Source of the DNA: Chlamydoabsidia padenii
Lineage: Eukaryota; Mucoromycota; Mucoromycetes; Mucorales; Cunninghamellaceae
Direction of reading: 5' to 3'
Assembly: GCA_025330725.1 (NCBI GenBank)
Contig: JAIWND010000008.1
Location: 186,001 to 250,000, forward strand
DNA length: 64,000 nucleotides
Shown here: positions 24,276 to 34,975 of the stretch, one piece after another
Layout: every line of letters begins with the position of its first letter
Position numbering within the stretch: position 1 is the first letter of the stretch
Notes under the pieces: model-generated
Told to the model about the DNA's origin: nothing
Databases searched by the model: none
What the model saw: the letters and a program-made list of their open reading frames with translations, nothing else
Made by a program: the position numbers and the translations under genes

Positions 24276-25145
24276 GGCTTGAGCCCCTGAAAAGTCCGCT
24301 TGCTAGACAGTCAATCATACAGGTGATGCAGTTTGTATGCTTCTAGTGATGATAGTAAAGTTCCGTTGCTAAAAAAAAAAAAAAAAAAAAAAAAAGAAAG
24401 TTCACAAAGGATCGATGGGGTTTGAAACATTAGATCCCGAGTTTTTTTTCCACCCTCCCCTTCAAACCGTGCGCACTCGGAGGAAACTTTAACAGAGTGT
24501 TTATCAGAAATGAATTTTATATCGTCATTTTGATCATGATCCAGTGAACTATTTTGTTGATTTACACATCTATCCACCATAAGAGGGTTCTTTTTGACTG
24601 ATGGTCGGAGATATGAATGCATAGGCCACTTTCCCAAAACGGTCTGAACAACCGAAAAAAATAGTACTGATTATCAGTGCGTCTCTGTTATTGATCTCTT
24701 GTAAAGATCATCTTGACTGATTGGTACTACTTTTCCTCCATTCTTGTGTCTCTATGAGTCTTTTCCGCCATCAAATCATGTATGGGCAGCTCGGAATTGG
24801 CGGGATCTGAAATGCATATCCGACCAAGTTTGCATGAATCTTTAATCTTTGGTGGTGCAGGCAAAATCTACATGGTATACATAAATAGATAACCTTTTAC
24901 CAAGTAGTATATGATACACAAAGTATTCATCAGAAATTATGGTCAAGTCCTAAATGATGGGTAAAGTAAAATTAACGATTCTTTAATATATAGGCATAAG
25001 ACGCAGTTGTGTATAAGACTTCGCCCCAACAATTAACAATTTTATTAACAAATCAATAAAGTAAAAAAATTCAAGATATATAAAGTAGACAAAACAGAAA
25101 GGTATATATATACTGTAAGTAAAGGTTGTGTGTGTGTGGGGAACC
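23539..25145. other. long low-complexity spacer
   Basis: 1.6 kb without a supported gene. It holds a (CT)n run at about 23549-23567, a (CA)n run at about 23873-23888, a 36-base T tract at 24239-24274 and an A tract at about 24371-24395. A minus-strand frame at 24311-24637 is short, passes through the A tract and resembles nothing. A weak motif copy (GCGGGATCTGAAA) is near 24801. Confidence 0.5.
24239..24274. repeat. poly-T tract, 36 bases
   Basis: Uninterrupted run of 36 T. Together with the A run near 24371-24395 it could pair as a hairpin in RNA or mark slippage. Confidence 0.9.
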
Positions 25146-27674
25146 CTAATACGAGTCTTGGTGATTTGATTTCTGGTAACTTGATGTTGTTACTGTATCC
25201 AAAACTACAGGTGCCGCAGAGACATGGGTAGATAAATGAACACCGGGTGATATACCATATTTGGAGGAATAAGATGCCGGTTGTGATGATACAGTAGGTG
25301 ATGGTTTTGGTCCCATGGATGATGGGATTGGAATGCGTTGAGTTGTCAAGTGGTTCTCCGATTCATTGTCGTGATGATCAGGATGTGTTTCCATTGTCGG
25401 TTTTGTTGATATAGATCGAGTGTGGTTCGGACCATCCTTCCCTTGGGAGTAAGACGATATGGATAGGACCGACATGGAGGTGGGACCCGAGTTAACCGAG
25501 GTTGTCAAAACAGCCTGTATAAAATAGTGGATATTTGGTAAAGTGTGTCGTAAATCCATAACAATTAATCCATACGCATTCATCATCTATCATAAACAAA
25601 GACATGATAGTGAGTACTTTGTCTAGTTGACTTGATTCTTTACCTGTTCAATGTTCTTGTTCAAGAGGAAAACACCGAATTCGAATCTATACCTATCCAC
25701 ACCCTTTCCGTAAAGTGCAAAGCTACAGGAATGTAAAAAAAAGAAAAGACAGATGAATCAATACATATATGATTTGATGTTGATAATGCTTTACCTTCGC
25801 GAGCCATTGATCAAAGAGACAGGATCATATATAGATGCTCTTGAGCCCATGGGATTGATAGGATACCGTAAAGGAATTGATAAGTAGAGTGCAAGCATAT
25901 AGACCAAGTGACTAGTATAACCAAGGGCAGTTGCCACAGCTTCTTCATCGCAACCAGTATATACCGAATTAGGGAGGTAGATGCCACGTATACGAAACTG
26001 AGTAAAATCATCAAAAGACTAAATTTTTACACAATCAATCCAACAAAAAAAAAAAAAGAAGAAGAGTATATACAGTTCCCCCCCTCCCACTTTTTTATTT
26101 CCATGCTTACCTGTTCAATCGGGTATATGGAGAATAAATCAGCGATCAGTTCCTTTCTTCGTTCGTTCAGCTTGTTGAAGGTGTCGTTGTGCATTTGTAT
26201 GTTCTTCTTTAGTTGGGTATTATTGTTTTCCAAATCGATGGTGCCAGCATGGAATCGTTCTTGAGACTTTTTCAGTTGAAGTTTTCGATCATTGATTGAT
26301 TGTCGAAGAGTATGTACCTGTTTTCGATCTAACAATGGTAAATGTTTACAAAAGTCAAGTCCATGAAAAAAGATGTTAGCCCCCCTTTTTATTACCTTTA
26401 TCCAATCGCTCTTTGGTTTCCCTAATAGTAGATTCCAGTTCCTTGAGTCGAGTTTCCTTTTGTGATCGTTCGCGTCTCTAATAACAAGAGTAGTATTAGT
26501 TTATAATCAATCATTTCATTATTCTGTAGTAAACTTACCAAGCGAAAAGCATCCTTTTCCGTTTCTAAGATTTGATTGCTACTTGATTGCACTTCATCGG
26601 CGGACCTTTGGGCATCAAAGATACAATCTTTGAGAGTGTTCAACCTGAAGACAAGATAAGATTTAGTCGGATGATATAGATGGCTACCAGAAATACTTAC
26701 TTCATGATGTGATGGTATGTATACGACCGTTTGACCTATTAAATGTCGAATAAAAGTGCATAATAGTTAGATACTAAATATATGTTTGTTCCTTTGCTTA
26801 CCCTTGGTGATTGTACTGAGGCAATACTTCCATTATCCATATCCATACGCATGTCCAAATGATGAATTCGTTTTTGTTGTCCCAGAGCAAATGACTAGAA
26901 TAACAGAGAGAAAAAGATGAGTACCATTTCAAAAACAAGGAGGAGTAAAGGGGATCACTTACAGCAATATCAGGAGCAGTGTAGTAACCATCACCTAGTT
27001 CGAACAACAAGGTATTATCAGGCCAAGAGTGAGCTCCATACAACTATCAATGGTCAATATATAAAAAACGATGAGTGATCCACCTGGTTTCATGCCTATT
27101 CTACTTACAGATTTCCCAATATATACCAATTCATCCAAATCCACCGACCATTCAATCAATAACCTATAAGGTGGTCCCGCCAAAGATGACGAATGCGAGT
27201 GATTACCAGGCATATGTACCCTTGCCATTGATGCCGATTCAGGAATAGAGTGTCGCGCCCATACACTAACAATCACCACCGACTGGACACCATCATACCA
27301 ATCCACCAAAGACATATCAGTTCGAAACGCTGGATTTGTCGAGTTGGGAATCGTTTCGCTAGTATAAAAGACAGGTTGATCATCCACTGCCAAGGTCAAA
27401 TAAGCATCCAGTAGCCCTCTTTCTTCTTTCCATCCATCCGGTGTGGTTATTGTTGTCTTGTTATCTACAGTCGTGCTGTCGAAAAACGTGAGATCAGGTG
27501 TTTTCGATTTCCGTTTGTATGCACTCTTTGTTAAGGATGAGTCTGCCACAGCCATAGTGTTTAATGAGGTCGCACTTTCCGACCTTCGCAGGGGTGTGTG
27601 ATGTTGAAGATGATGACGGTAGTCGACGGGAGGAGAGACACTGGGGTGACAAGCATCATTGTTGATATTAATCA

Positions 27675-27729
<55 letters not shown>

Positions 27730-28099
27730 GACGTTAGTTTCAGCTTGACCCTTGACCAGTTGAAGAGACCGACTTGAATGAAGAGGTGAAGGTGCCAGCC
27801 AAGAAGGAGGAGAGGAGGCTGATGAAGATGAGGGTGAGATCGAGCAAGCCCTTGTAAAAGGTGTGCAAGAGACTGTCCGTCCAGTATCAGTGCTTGAAGA
27901 TGCATCGTTACCAATACAATGGTTTGGTGTTTCAATAGTGCTGCTCCAGCCAATATTCCGACCTAAGATTGCCCTTATTTGTCGTATCCGTCGCTAATAT
28001 CAAAAAGTGTAAAAAAGATTTTAGAGTCTTGCATCCTGCCCCGTTTTTCCAATAATGTCAACATCCAACCATCTTACCTACCTGTTTTCCAGCATGCAT
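25146..28099 (-). CDS. UVRAG: UVRAG/Vps38 subunit of PI3-kinase complex II
   Basis: Eleven exons (28099-28082, 27993-27109, 27043-26963, 26894-26802, 26735-26701, 26644-26539, 26477-26396, 26328-26111, 25997-25795, 25722-25644, 25586-25146) encode 746 residues. The N-terminal RRIRQIRAILGRNI is the UVRAG-type basic motif. A run of 18 Asn lies near 95-112, and a C2-like region (LLDAYLTLAVDDQPVFYTSE) near 185-330. A long coiled coil (about 395-545) leads to the signature LFSIYPIEQ, LPNSVYTG, VATALGYTSHLVYML, LRYPINPMGSRASIYDP, FGVFLLNKNIEQ and DLRHTLPNI. The complex (Vps34, Vps15, Beclin/Vps30, UVRAG) makes PI3P on endosomes and in autophagy. The first coding exon has only 18 bases. The Ser-rich tail is not conserved. 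Confidence 0.93.
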
Positions 28100-28220
28100 G
28101 TATTTAGTAAGAGGAGGGAAATAAAAATAATAATAATAAAGAAAATAATAAAAAAAGGAAAGACAAGAAAAGCGTGAAAAAAAAAAAAAAAAAATCCAAG
28201 GTAAATGCAGTCAGCTCAAA

Positions 28221-28232
28221 GCGGGATTTCAA
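28221..28232 (+). promoter_or_regulatory. promoter motif upstream of UVRAG
   Basis: Reads GCGGGATTTCAA, 122 to 133 bases upstream of the UVRAG ATG, and 49 bases before the first unit of the tandem array that contains the same core. Confidence 0.45.
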
Positions 28233-28269
28233 TCTATCTTCTAGAGAGACCTTCTCCCCAAAATCGAAA

Positions 28270-29042
28270 CCCGCTTACCATTTCCCTTCAATCTTTATAG
28301 AACACTACTGCTTCAATGAACAAGTAATGCTCATGACAAAAGTAACCATGACCATTCTCTAACCTATTTCCAACAAAGTTTACATAATCGCCACTGTACC
28401 AAATTCTCTCTATGAAGCAATATAGCCTTAAGATCGTTTTACCCTGACTTTTGTAAATAAAAAATGTTGCAGAATGAAAATTGACATACAAGACCAAACT
28501 TAGTTCAAAACCCGCTTACACTCACCTGGAATCTTGAAAGAGCTCTATTGTCTCAATGGACAAGTGATGCACATGACAAAAGTGACTATAAGCATTCCTT
28601 GACGTATTTACAACAAAGTTTACATAACGGCCATTGTATCACGTCCACTGCATGGAGCAGTATAGCCTCAAGATCGTTTTACCCTGACTTTTGTGAAAAA
28701 AAAAGTTGCAGAATGAAAAATTGACACACAAGACAAAACTTAATTTAAAACCCGCTTACCCTCACCTTGATTCTTAAGAGAGCTCTACTGGCTTGATGGA
28801 CAAGTGATGCTAATGATTAAAGTGACCATGTGCACTCCTTGACCTATTTCCAACAACGTTTACATAATGGCCAATATACCAAGTCCTCTGTATGGAGCAA
28901 TATAGCCTCAAGATTGTTTTAACCTGACTTTTGTAAAAAACAAGTTGCAGAATGAAAAAATTGACAGACAAGATAAAACTTATTTCAAATCCCGCTTACT
29001 CTCGCCTGGAATCTTGAGAGAGCTCTATTGTCTCAATGAACA
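28270..29042. repeat. 240-base tandem repeat array, three full units and one truncated
   Basis: Anchors CCCGCTTA occur at 28270, 28511, 28751 and 28991, i.e. periods of 241, 240 and 240. Shared blocks per unit include GAGAGCTCTATTG-like, CAATGGACAAGTGATGC, CAACAAAGTTTACATAA, AGCAATATAGCCTCAAGAT and GTTTTACCCTGACTTTTGT. Unit four stops after about 52 bases, where an unrelated T/G-rich stretch begins at about 29042. No unit has a long open frame. Each unit boundary, read on the minus strand, is TAAGCGGG followed by an A/T-rich TTTNAA, the core of the promoter motif. Confidence 0.9.
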
Positions 29043-30180
29043 CTTTTTTTCGGGGGGGGTTGCTACGGGCACGTGGGGATTTCACACCAAACGTGGGAAC
29101 AGATACACTCTTTACTAATATAATAGGGGTACATTCATCCGCAAACGATAAACAATCGGCACAGAAATGTGGTCAGTGAAGGGAAAAATTAAGTCCCTAC
29201 ATCTATCGGCATTTAAATATTGTATGACTTACAGGTTTCATTGTCGTTACTCCTCCTTCTTTTTTCTTTTAAAGCATCGCCCACGACACTGCCGAAAAGG
29301 CTCGAGGTGCTATTCGCAGTGGTACTAACCGGTCAAAAACTCGGCACGAGTGGATCTCAAAGGACAATTGTTTTGTGACATGGTCTTTGAAAAAGAAGCA
29401 AAAGTCGACATGATCTGTGATGTTGGATTTTTTTTAATTCTACCACCCTTTCCCCTCCAAAAAATATCCCTTCTCCTTTATAGTTATCCCTCTTTGTAAA
29501 TAAATACTGATATTATTGTTTGTATCAATCTATGCATGTGTGTATGTTTGATTCGTTGTTGCTTTATGTCTTATTATAAATAAACAGGTGTTTTTATGTC
29601 TTCTTGCTGATTCAATCCTTCATCATATGAATGTATTCATCACTCGATGGTAGTAAATAGTTGATGATTAGACATTTTCTTTTTATTTGGTCCTCAAGGA
29701 CTTTCCCAATATCCACCATGCTGTGTTATCAGCTTTGATATATGTAGGGACGCATTGTGTATGGAGATGCGCCGAGTCGAGATAGGCGTGATTAAAATAA
29801 TCACTGATTTAAAGACCGGTCCTTTTATTCATGCGAACATTTTTACACAAAATGCATCTCTCCTTGATATTCAAACGTCGCCATTCATGCAAACGCTTGA
29901 CCCGCATGAAAGTCCCCATTTGGAAAATGCTTTTTCATGATCAGAGCCAGTCGACACGACGAGCAATTCAAATTTGAAAACAACAAATCCCCCAAAGTCT
30001 TTTCACCCGAGATGGCCTAATATCTTTTCAAAAAGTGATATCGCCCATAGGCTCTCAAATTGTCATGGGTCGTTTCTAAACGGCATTGGTAAAATCCGCA
30101 TCGAATTTCAGGTATTGTCATTTTGATAATTCTTTTCTTTTGACCCTAATCATGATTTGATCTCTATTAAGGAATTGCCA
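29043..30180. other. segment interrupting the repeat array
   Basis: About 1.1 kb unlike the repeats. A possible two-exon mini-gene on the plus strand (29167-29171, 29275-29413; 47 residues with IAHDTAEKARGAIRSGTNR and a basic tail) has codon-like composition and AATAAA signals at about 29500 and 29578, but the first exon is only five bases. Downstream, 29755-29940 is open from an ATG with no further support. No terminal inverted repeats or target-site duplication were seen. Confidence 0.35.
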
Positions 30181-30189
30181 GACGCACGG

Positions 30190-30830
30190 GATTTTGGGCA
30201 GAGCTCTACTGGTTTGATGGTGAACAGATACTAATGATTAAAGTGGCGATGTGGACACTATAGCATATTTCCAACATAAGTCACCGCAAAAGCCAAGCTC
30301 CAAGACCCTTATGTTAGTATGTTTAGGCTTGCGATGCCTTTACCTGTCCTTTCTAAGGGAAAAAAAAAAGAATACGAAAAGGAACCAGGTTTCATTATCA
30401 GATCCCGCCTACCTCTACTAAGATTTAAAGGGCTTTACTCGCTCCAATTGTCAAGGGATGCTAATGATTAAAGTGGCAATGTGGACACTATAGCATATTT
30501 CGAACATAATTTACCGCAAAAGCCAAGCTCCAAGACCCTTATGTCGGTCAATCCAGACTTGTGATGACTTTTACTTGTCCTTTGCAAGAAGGAAGATTGA
30601 CAGACTGGACCAAACTTGGTTCAAAACCCACTTACCCTCGCCTTGAATCATTAAATGGATCTACTACCTCAATGGACAAGTAATGCTTACGACCAAAGTG
30701 ACCATGCACATTCTATAGTCCATTTCCAACAAACTTTACATAATGACCAACGTACCAAGTCCCTTGTATGAAACAACACAGCGTCACAATCGTTTTAACC
30801 TGACTTTTTTAAGAAAAAAAAAAAAGATTT
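30190..30830. repeat. diverged copies of the 240-base repeat
   Basis: Units restart near 30190, 30404 (CCCGCCTA) and 30628 (CCCACTTA), spacing about 215 to 224. The first two share a local variant (GTGGACACTATAGCATATTT, GCAAAAGCCAAGCTCCAAGA) absent from the left array,so they duplicated with each other after diverging. The third is closer to the left units (AACTTTACATAATGACCAA, CGTTTTAACCTGACTTTT). Confidence 0.75.
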
Positions 30831-31277
30831 AGAATGAGATTTGTGTTTTGAGAGAGGTTAGGGGTGCTTGTTGGATAGTGCATCTTTTTTTCAGACGATT
30901 TGCAAGCCTGTCTGGGTTTCAAATTACGTGGGGGGGGGGAGAGGGAAAGGCTCGTTCAAAAGAGTCGTCCTTTACAATAAAGAGCCTTATTGACGTTGCC
31001 TTGCATCAGATCCAGCTAATCTTTTTCTGGCCAGCACGAGCATTGAATCACCCTGTAATCCTACATTCAAAGTTGACCAACAAGAGTGATAAATGTAAAT
31101 CGAGGCCACTTTTCACTCCATCTAAGCCTGTCGATCCCCACCCCGCAATAGTTTTCCATATCCAATTGATACACTTTTAAGCATATAGATTTATTTTATC
31201 AAAAAAATTATAATACAGAATAAATAACGGCTATTACTTTACTAGTACTAATTTTATGTAGATGACAGACCGATTAT

Positions 31278-34200
31278 TCATTTAAACATATTACTTTGGT
31301 TCCAAGCAATATCAGACCAATCCATAGATGACGGGATTCCAAAGAAGGGGTTGTTTGCATTATAGCGGAAGACAGTATTGCCAATTTGAGAATGATTTAC
31401 AATGGGCGTCATGGCGGGTATATGTGGTGCTCGTTGTTCATCAAGGGTAGTTGGTGAACCCGATGCTGCTGTTATCAATGGTTGTTGTTGTTGTTGTTGT
31501 TGTTGTGAAGAATACAATGATGCATACCTCGTGGGTGATACTGGTTGGAGAGGTGCCCGAGGATACTGATCAAATGTTGGTGTATTCGATGATAGTGTTG
31601 ATTCTGCCATATATTGATTATTCATTAATCCAGATTGATCAAGGTGGCCAGGAATGGGGGGCAGAAAATCCATTTGGGAGAAGGTAGACACATCTTGCAT
31701 AGTAAAGTCCAGTTGATTTGGATCGCCAGGGGTGTCAAAACCAAACTGTTTCAGACTGAAGGCTTCATTGGCCGAGGATGATGGTGATGATGTAGAGGAC
31801 ATTACTAAGAAAAAAAAATGGTAAAAATAAAAAAGTCCAGTGAGAATGTGGTGTTCAATCTTTTCCTTTTCCTTACATGGTAAATCAGCAAGTGAACAAG
31901 TTGTATAAGCCTGCCGAAACAACCGAGATGTCATAATATTTGGTGATGATGATGAGGCAAGTGGTTGAGATAGAGGAGAGGAATGGAATGATGATATTTT
32001 GCTGTTGCCGGGAAAATTGGATGGTAGGGTATTTTCGTTGGTGCCTGGGTTCGTAAATACTGTTGGTGATGTTAATGCCCATTGTGTATTATCATCCACG
32101 CCATGCCCTTGATTCAAGGTGATACTATTGTTTTCCATGATTGTTTCCAAAAGGTCGTGTAACTTTTCCGCATTAGGAGACATCTTTTTGAGCCGATTGA
32201 TGAGACCAAGACCAGCAATCAAATCCACTTTGGCAGGACCAGCAATTTTTGTATCAGAATTCTTGGTGTTGTACATATGGATCAGGCAGCATTGTAGAAT
32301 AGGATATAGGCTAAAGGCATACGGGAACATTAAAATGTCACGAGGTTCCATATGAGAGGCGATTCTGGTACCACGAGCTGCAGCGCTGCTTCCAATCCTA
32401 AAGGAAGAATATGATGATTGGATATTTGATGTACCAGTTCCCGCACGTTCAATAAAAGGTCGATGAAGAAGTACAAGCAGACCATAATAGCATACGAGGG
32501 TGGTTGCTACATGTTAAAAAAAAAAAGAGAGAGAGAAGGGATTAGATTGATAGTTCATTGCGTCTTTTTTTCTGCTTCAACTTGCCTATTACTGGCGATA
32601 GATAACCGGTGTTTTCATCAAAATCTCCAAAGCTTGCCTGTTGTAGTGCCTTGGGAAACCCAAACCGCCATTCTGTCAATTCGTGATCCAGCCTTGTGAC
32701 AATGGCATCGCTACCTTGTTTCCGGCAAAGTCGTTGCGCTTTTGGTGTATACAATCCTTGTAAGATACGCCCCAATACTTCAGATAGCTTGACCAATTGA
32801 ATAAAAAGTTGATAGATTTCGACTTTATCCTGGGCATTTGGTGGTTTACAAGTAGCCGAGGGGAAGCGCGGGCCAGTGTCGTTTTCATTGTCGGGTTCAT
32901 CCATCACTTCTTTCCAAGTTGCTGCAGGATCAGGGTAGCCAACGTCGGTGTCTTCATCCCGGATACTAATAGGTCGACCAAGAGATGCAGAATGGAAGCG
33001 ATCTGTCACATAAAGAGCCCACCATACGCGTTTCCGAGTTTCTTTTTCGCTTGCAGGGAGATCCCATTCTTCACAATCACGATACAAGCCCAGTCCTTGT
33101 GCTAATCTGACAGCCTACATATTGTATTATAAAAAGAATTAAAAGGGAGGGGTTATTCAAGAAGCAATTCATCTTTTTTTATTTATTTATTTGTTATTAC
33201 TTACCAAACCACCTAATAACCAACATGCTGATGACTTTGAATCCAGATTTCCACTATGATTATGAATCAAGATAATAGATTGAACCTTGGAGAGTGTTGC
33301 CAAGGAAGATGATTGAGTAACAAATGCTTGAGATTGTTCAAAAAAGTGATCAGACCAACCAAGAGGGACATCCCACACCATATCCGGAGGTTGGAATTGA
33401 TTATAATCCCGATACTGAGATTCACATTCAACGAATCGAGCAGCCGCACCAAACATAGCATTCAGTAAATCAGGAGAAGGATAAGAATCGCATTGATCAC
33501 GGTATTGTTTCAAGAAGGTTGTTTTGTTGACGACAGGAAGGACAGGATGGATATTAGCAAAGTAACTATGATAATAATTGTATGCATATATGATTAGCTG
33601 ATGTTTTGATTTGTCATACTTTTATCTACTTTTATCTACTTACATTTTCAATAACCGATCACTGGTAAAAGTATCCACACCAGAGACAGAATAGATCCAA
33701 CTATGAATATCTTTATCAGGGAAAAGAGTCTTGATCTTGGGTACATGATTCATCCGTGGACATATATCTATAGTCTGCATATATAATGATGATGATGAAG
33801 ATGGTTCGCCTTCACCCACCAGTACCACCTGTTTTCCGAATTTCCGTAGTCGTTGTCCCTTCCAAGCGTCTTGTGTGCCGTCTATCTTGATCTTGTTGGA
33901 AAGGAATTGGAAGCTGGAGAGGTCGCCCAAGTATTGTACACTGTCGGATTGTCCTCCAGCTGCCACCTTTTTATGCACCGATATAAAGGCTTCTTTGTTG
34001 TGGTCGTGAGTTGGGTGTGGGCTGTTGGTTGTTGGTGACAAGAGAGTTTTGGTGGGTAGAGAAGTCAGTGTCGATTCGATTTGTTGTATACGTTTTTCTA
34101 GAGCATCAATGTATCCTTTAGGTGGTCCACGTTTCTTTGGTCTAAGTGACAAGGAAGGTTAGTTTGTCAGTTATAGTGTTCTCTTATTCCTTTATTTGAC

Positions 34201-34479
34201 ACTTACCCTTCACTGAAATTACAGGAGGTGTTGTTGGATATGCAGTTGTTACATGATTTACCAGGTATGAAATGACACTTGACCTTCTTTTTTCTACAAG
34301 AGTCACTACAACAGACAAAGAAAAAAAAAAAAGGAGTGAGTCTTGACACGTTTTTTCATATAAGCTATACTTGAGGGCAAAACTTACCAAGCTCTGGTGA
34401 TCCGTAGTCGTTTCTTTTCTTTAGCATCTTCAGAGAGTTGAGCATCGTCTTCAAATTTCATGGGTGTAGTATTATTCAT
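31278..34479 (-). CDS. Zn2Cys6 fungal-specific transcription factor
   Basis: Seven exons (34479-34388, 34305-34207, 34141-33644, 33565-33205, 33114-32586, 32506-31877, 31804-31278) encode 911 residues. The zinc cluster at about 31-63 reads C-DSC-RKKKVKC ... C-NNC ... SC with correct spacing of six Cys, then a linker PKKRGPPKGYIDALEKRI and a dimerisation helix. The middle has the fungal TF domain: YFANIHPVLPVVNKTTFL, ACWLLGGLAVRLAQGLGLYR, ETRKRVWWALYVTDRF, LGRPISIRDED, LLVLLHRPFI. The C-terminal third is Ser/Pro/Gln-rich with a run of eight Gln, an activation-type region. Target genes are unknown. Intron 5 is GC-AG. Confidence 0.93.
32507..32585 (-). other. GC-AG intron in the Zn2Cys6 gene
   Basis: SPVI plus G|CA ACC ACC gives ATTLVCYYGLLVLLHRPF, the expected TF-domain core. 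This needs the donor G|GCAAGT. The GT two bases on (GTTGAA) breaks the frame. Confidence 0.85.
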
Positions 34480-34910
34480 ATTGTTGTGGTTGATCGAGGT
34501 CCATTCCGTAATAGTTTGACAGTATAAAGAAGAAGAAGAAGAAGAAGAAGAAGAAGAAAAAAAGGAGAGGGGTACAAGGAAGAGGAGGGTTTTAAATTTA
34601 AAACCGAGGGAGGGAAAATGAATACGCAGATCGGGGTTCGCTAATCAGAAACAGATGATGTAAAAGTATATATAGCCGGAGGTTTACCCGTAGTCGTAGG
34701 TGTGTAGAACTACATTATTGGGTGAATGTTTGACCAATTTTGCTTTGACAGGACTATCAATTACTTGTCCGCATTGATGGATCATGTTTGTACCTTTTTT
34801 TTTCTCTGCCTTCTTTTTAAAAACATTCGAACCCCGACGCAAAAATTCCCATTATTTATTTTATCTTTGTCTCCCTTTTCGTTGTTCGTTCTTTTTTTTT
34901 TTTTTTCTTC

Positions 34911-34941
<31 letters not shown>

Positions 34942-34975
34942 TCCCTCCTTCTTATAGTTGCAGTAGCTCTATATA
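34480..34975. other. divergent promoter between TF and kinase genes
   Basis: It has an (GAA)n run near 34530-34556, a motif-like GAGGGTTTTAAA at about 34586 (107 bases above the TF start), a (CT)n run at about 34912-34943 and a T-rich leader for the kinase. No gene. Confidence 0.45.

Larger units (their letters stand above)
28100..31277. other. 3.2 kb gene-poor region built around a tandem repeat array
   Basis: It contains the UVRAG promoter, the 240-base repeat array (28270-29042 and diverged copies 30190-30830), the intervening segment 29043-30180, and AT-rich flank up to the Zn2Cys6 gene. No confident gene. Confidence 0.6.

Noticed and set aside
24239..24395. Poly-T and poly-A blocks as a retroposon with poly-A tail
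   Set aside because: No target-site duplication and no coding remnant next to them; such runs occur throughout the spacers.
27672..27953. Minus-strand frame ending in poly-Thr
   Set aside because: Shifted reading of the poly-Asn exon of UVRAG; the Asn frame joins RRIRQIRAILGRNI to the C2 region.
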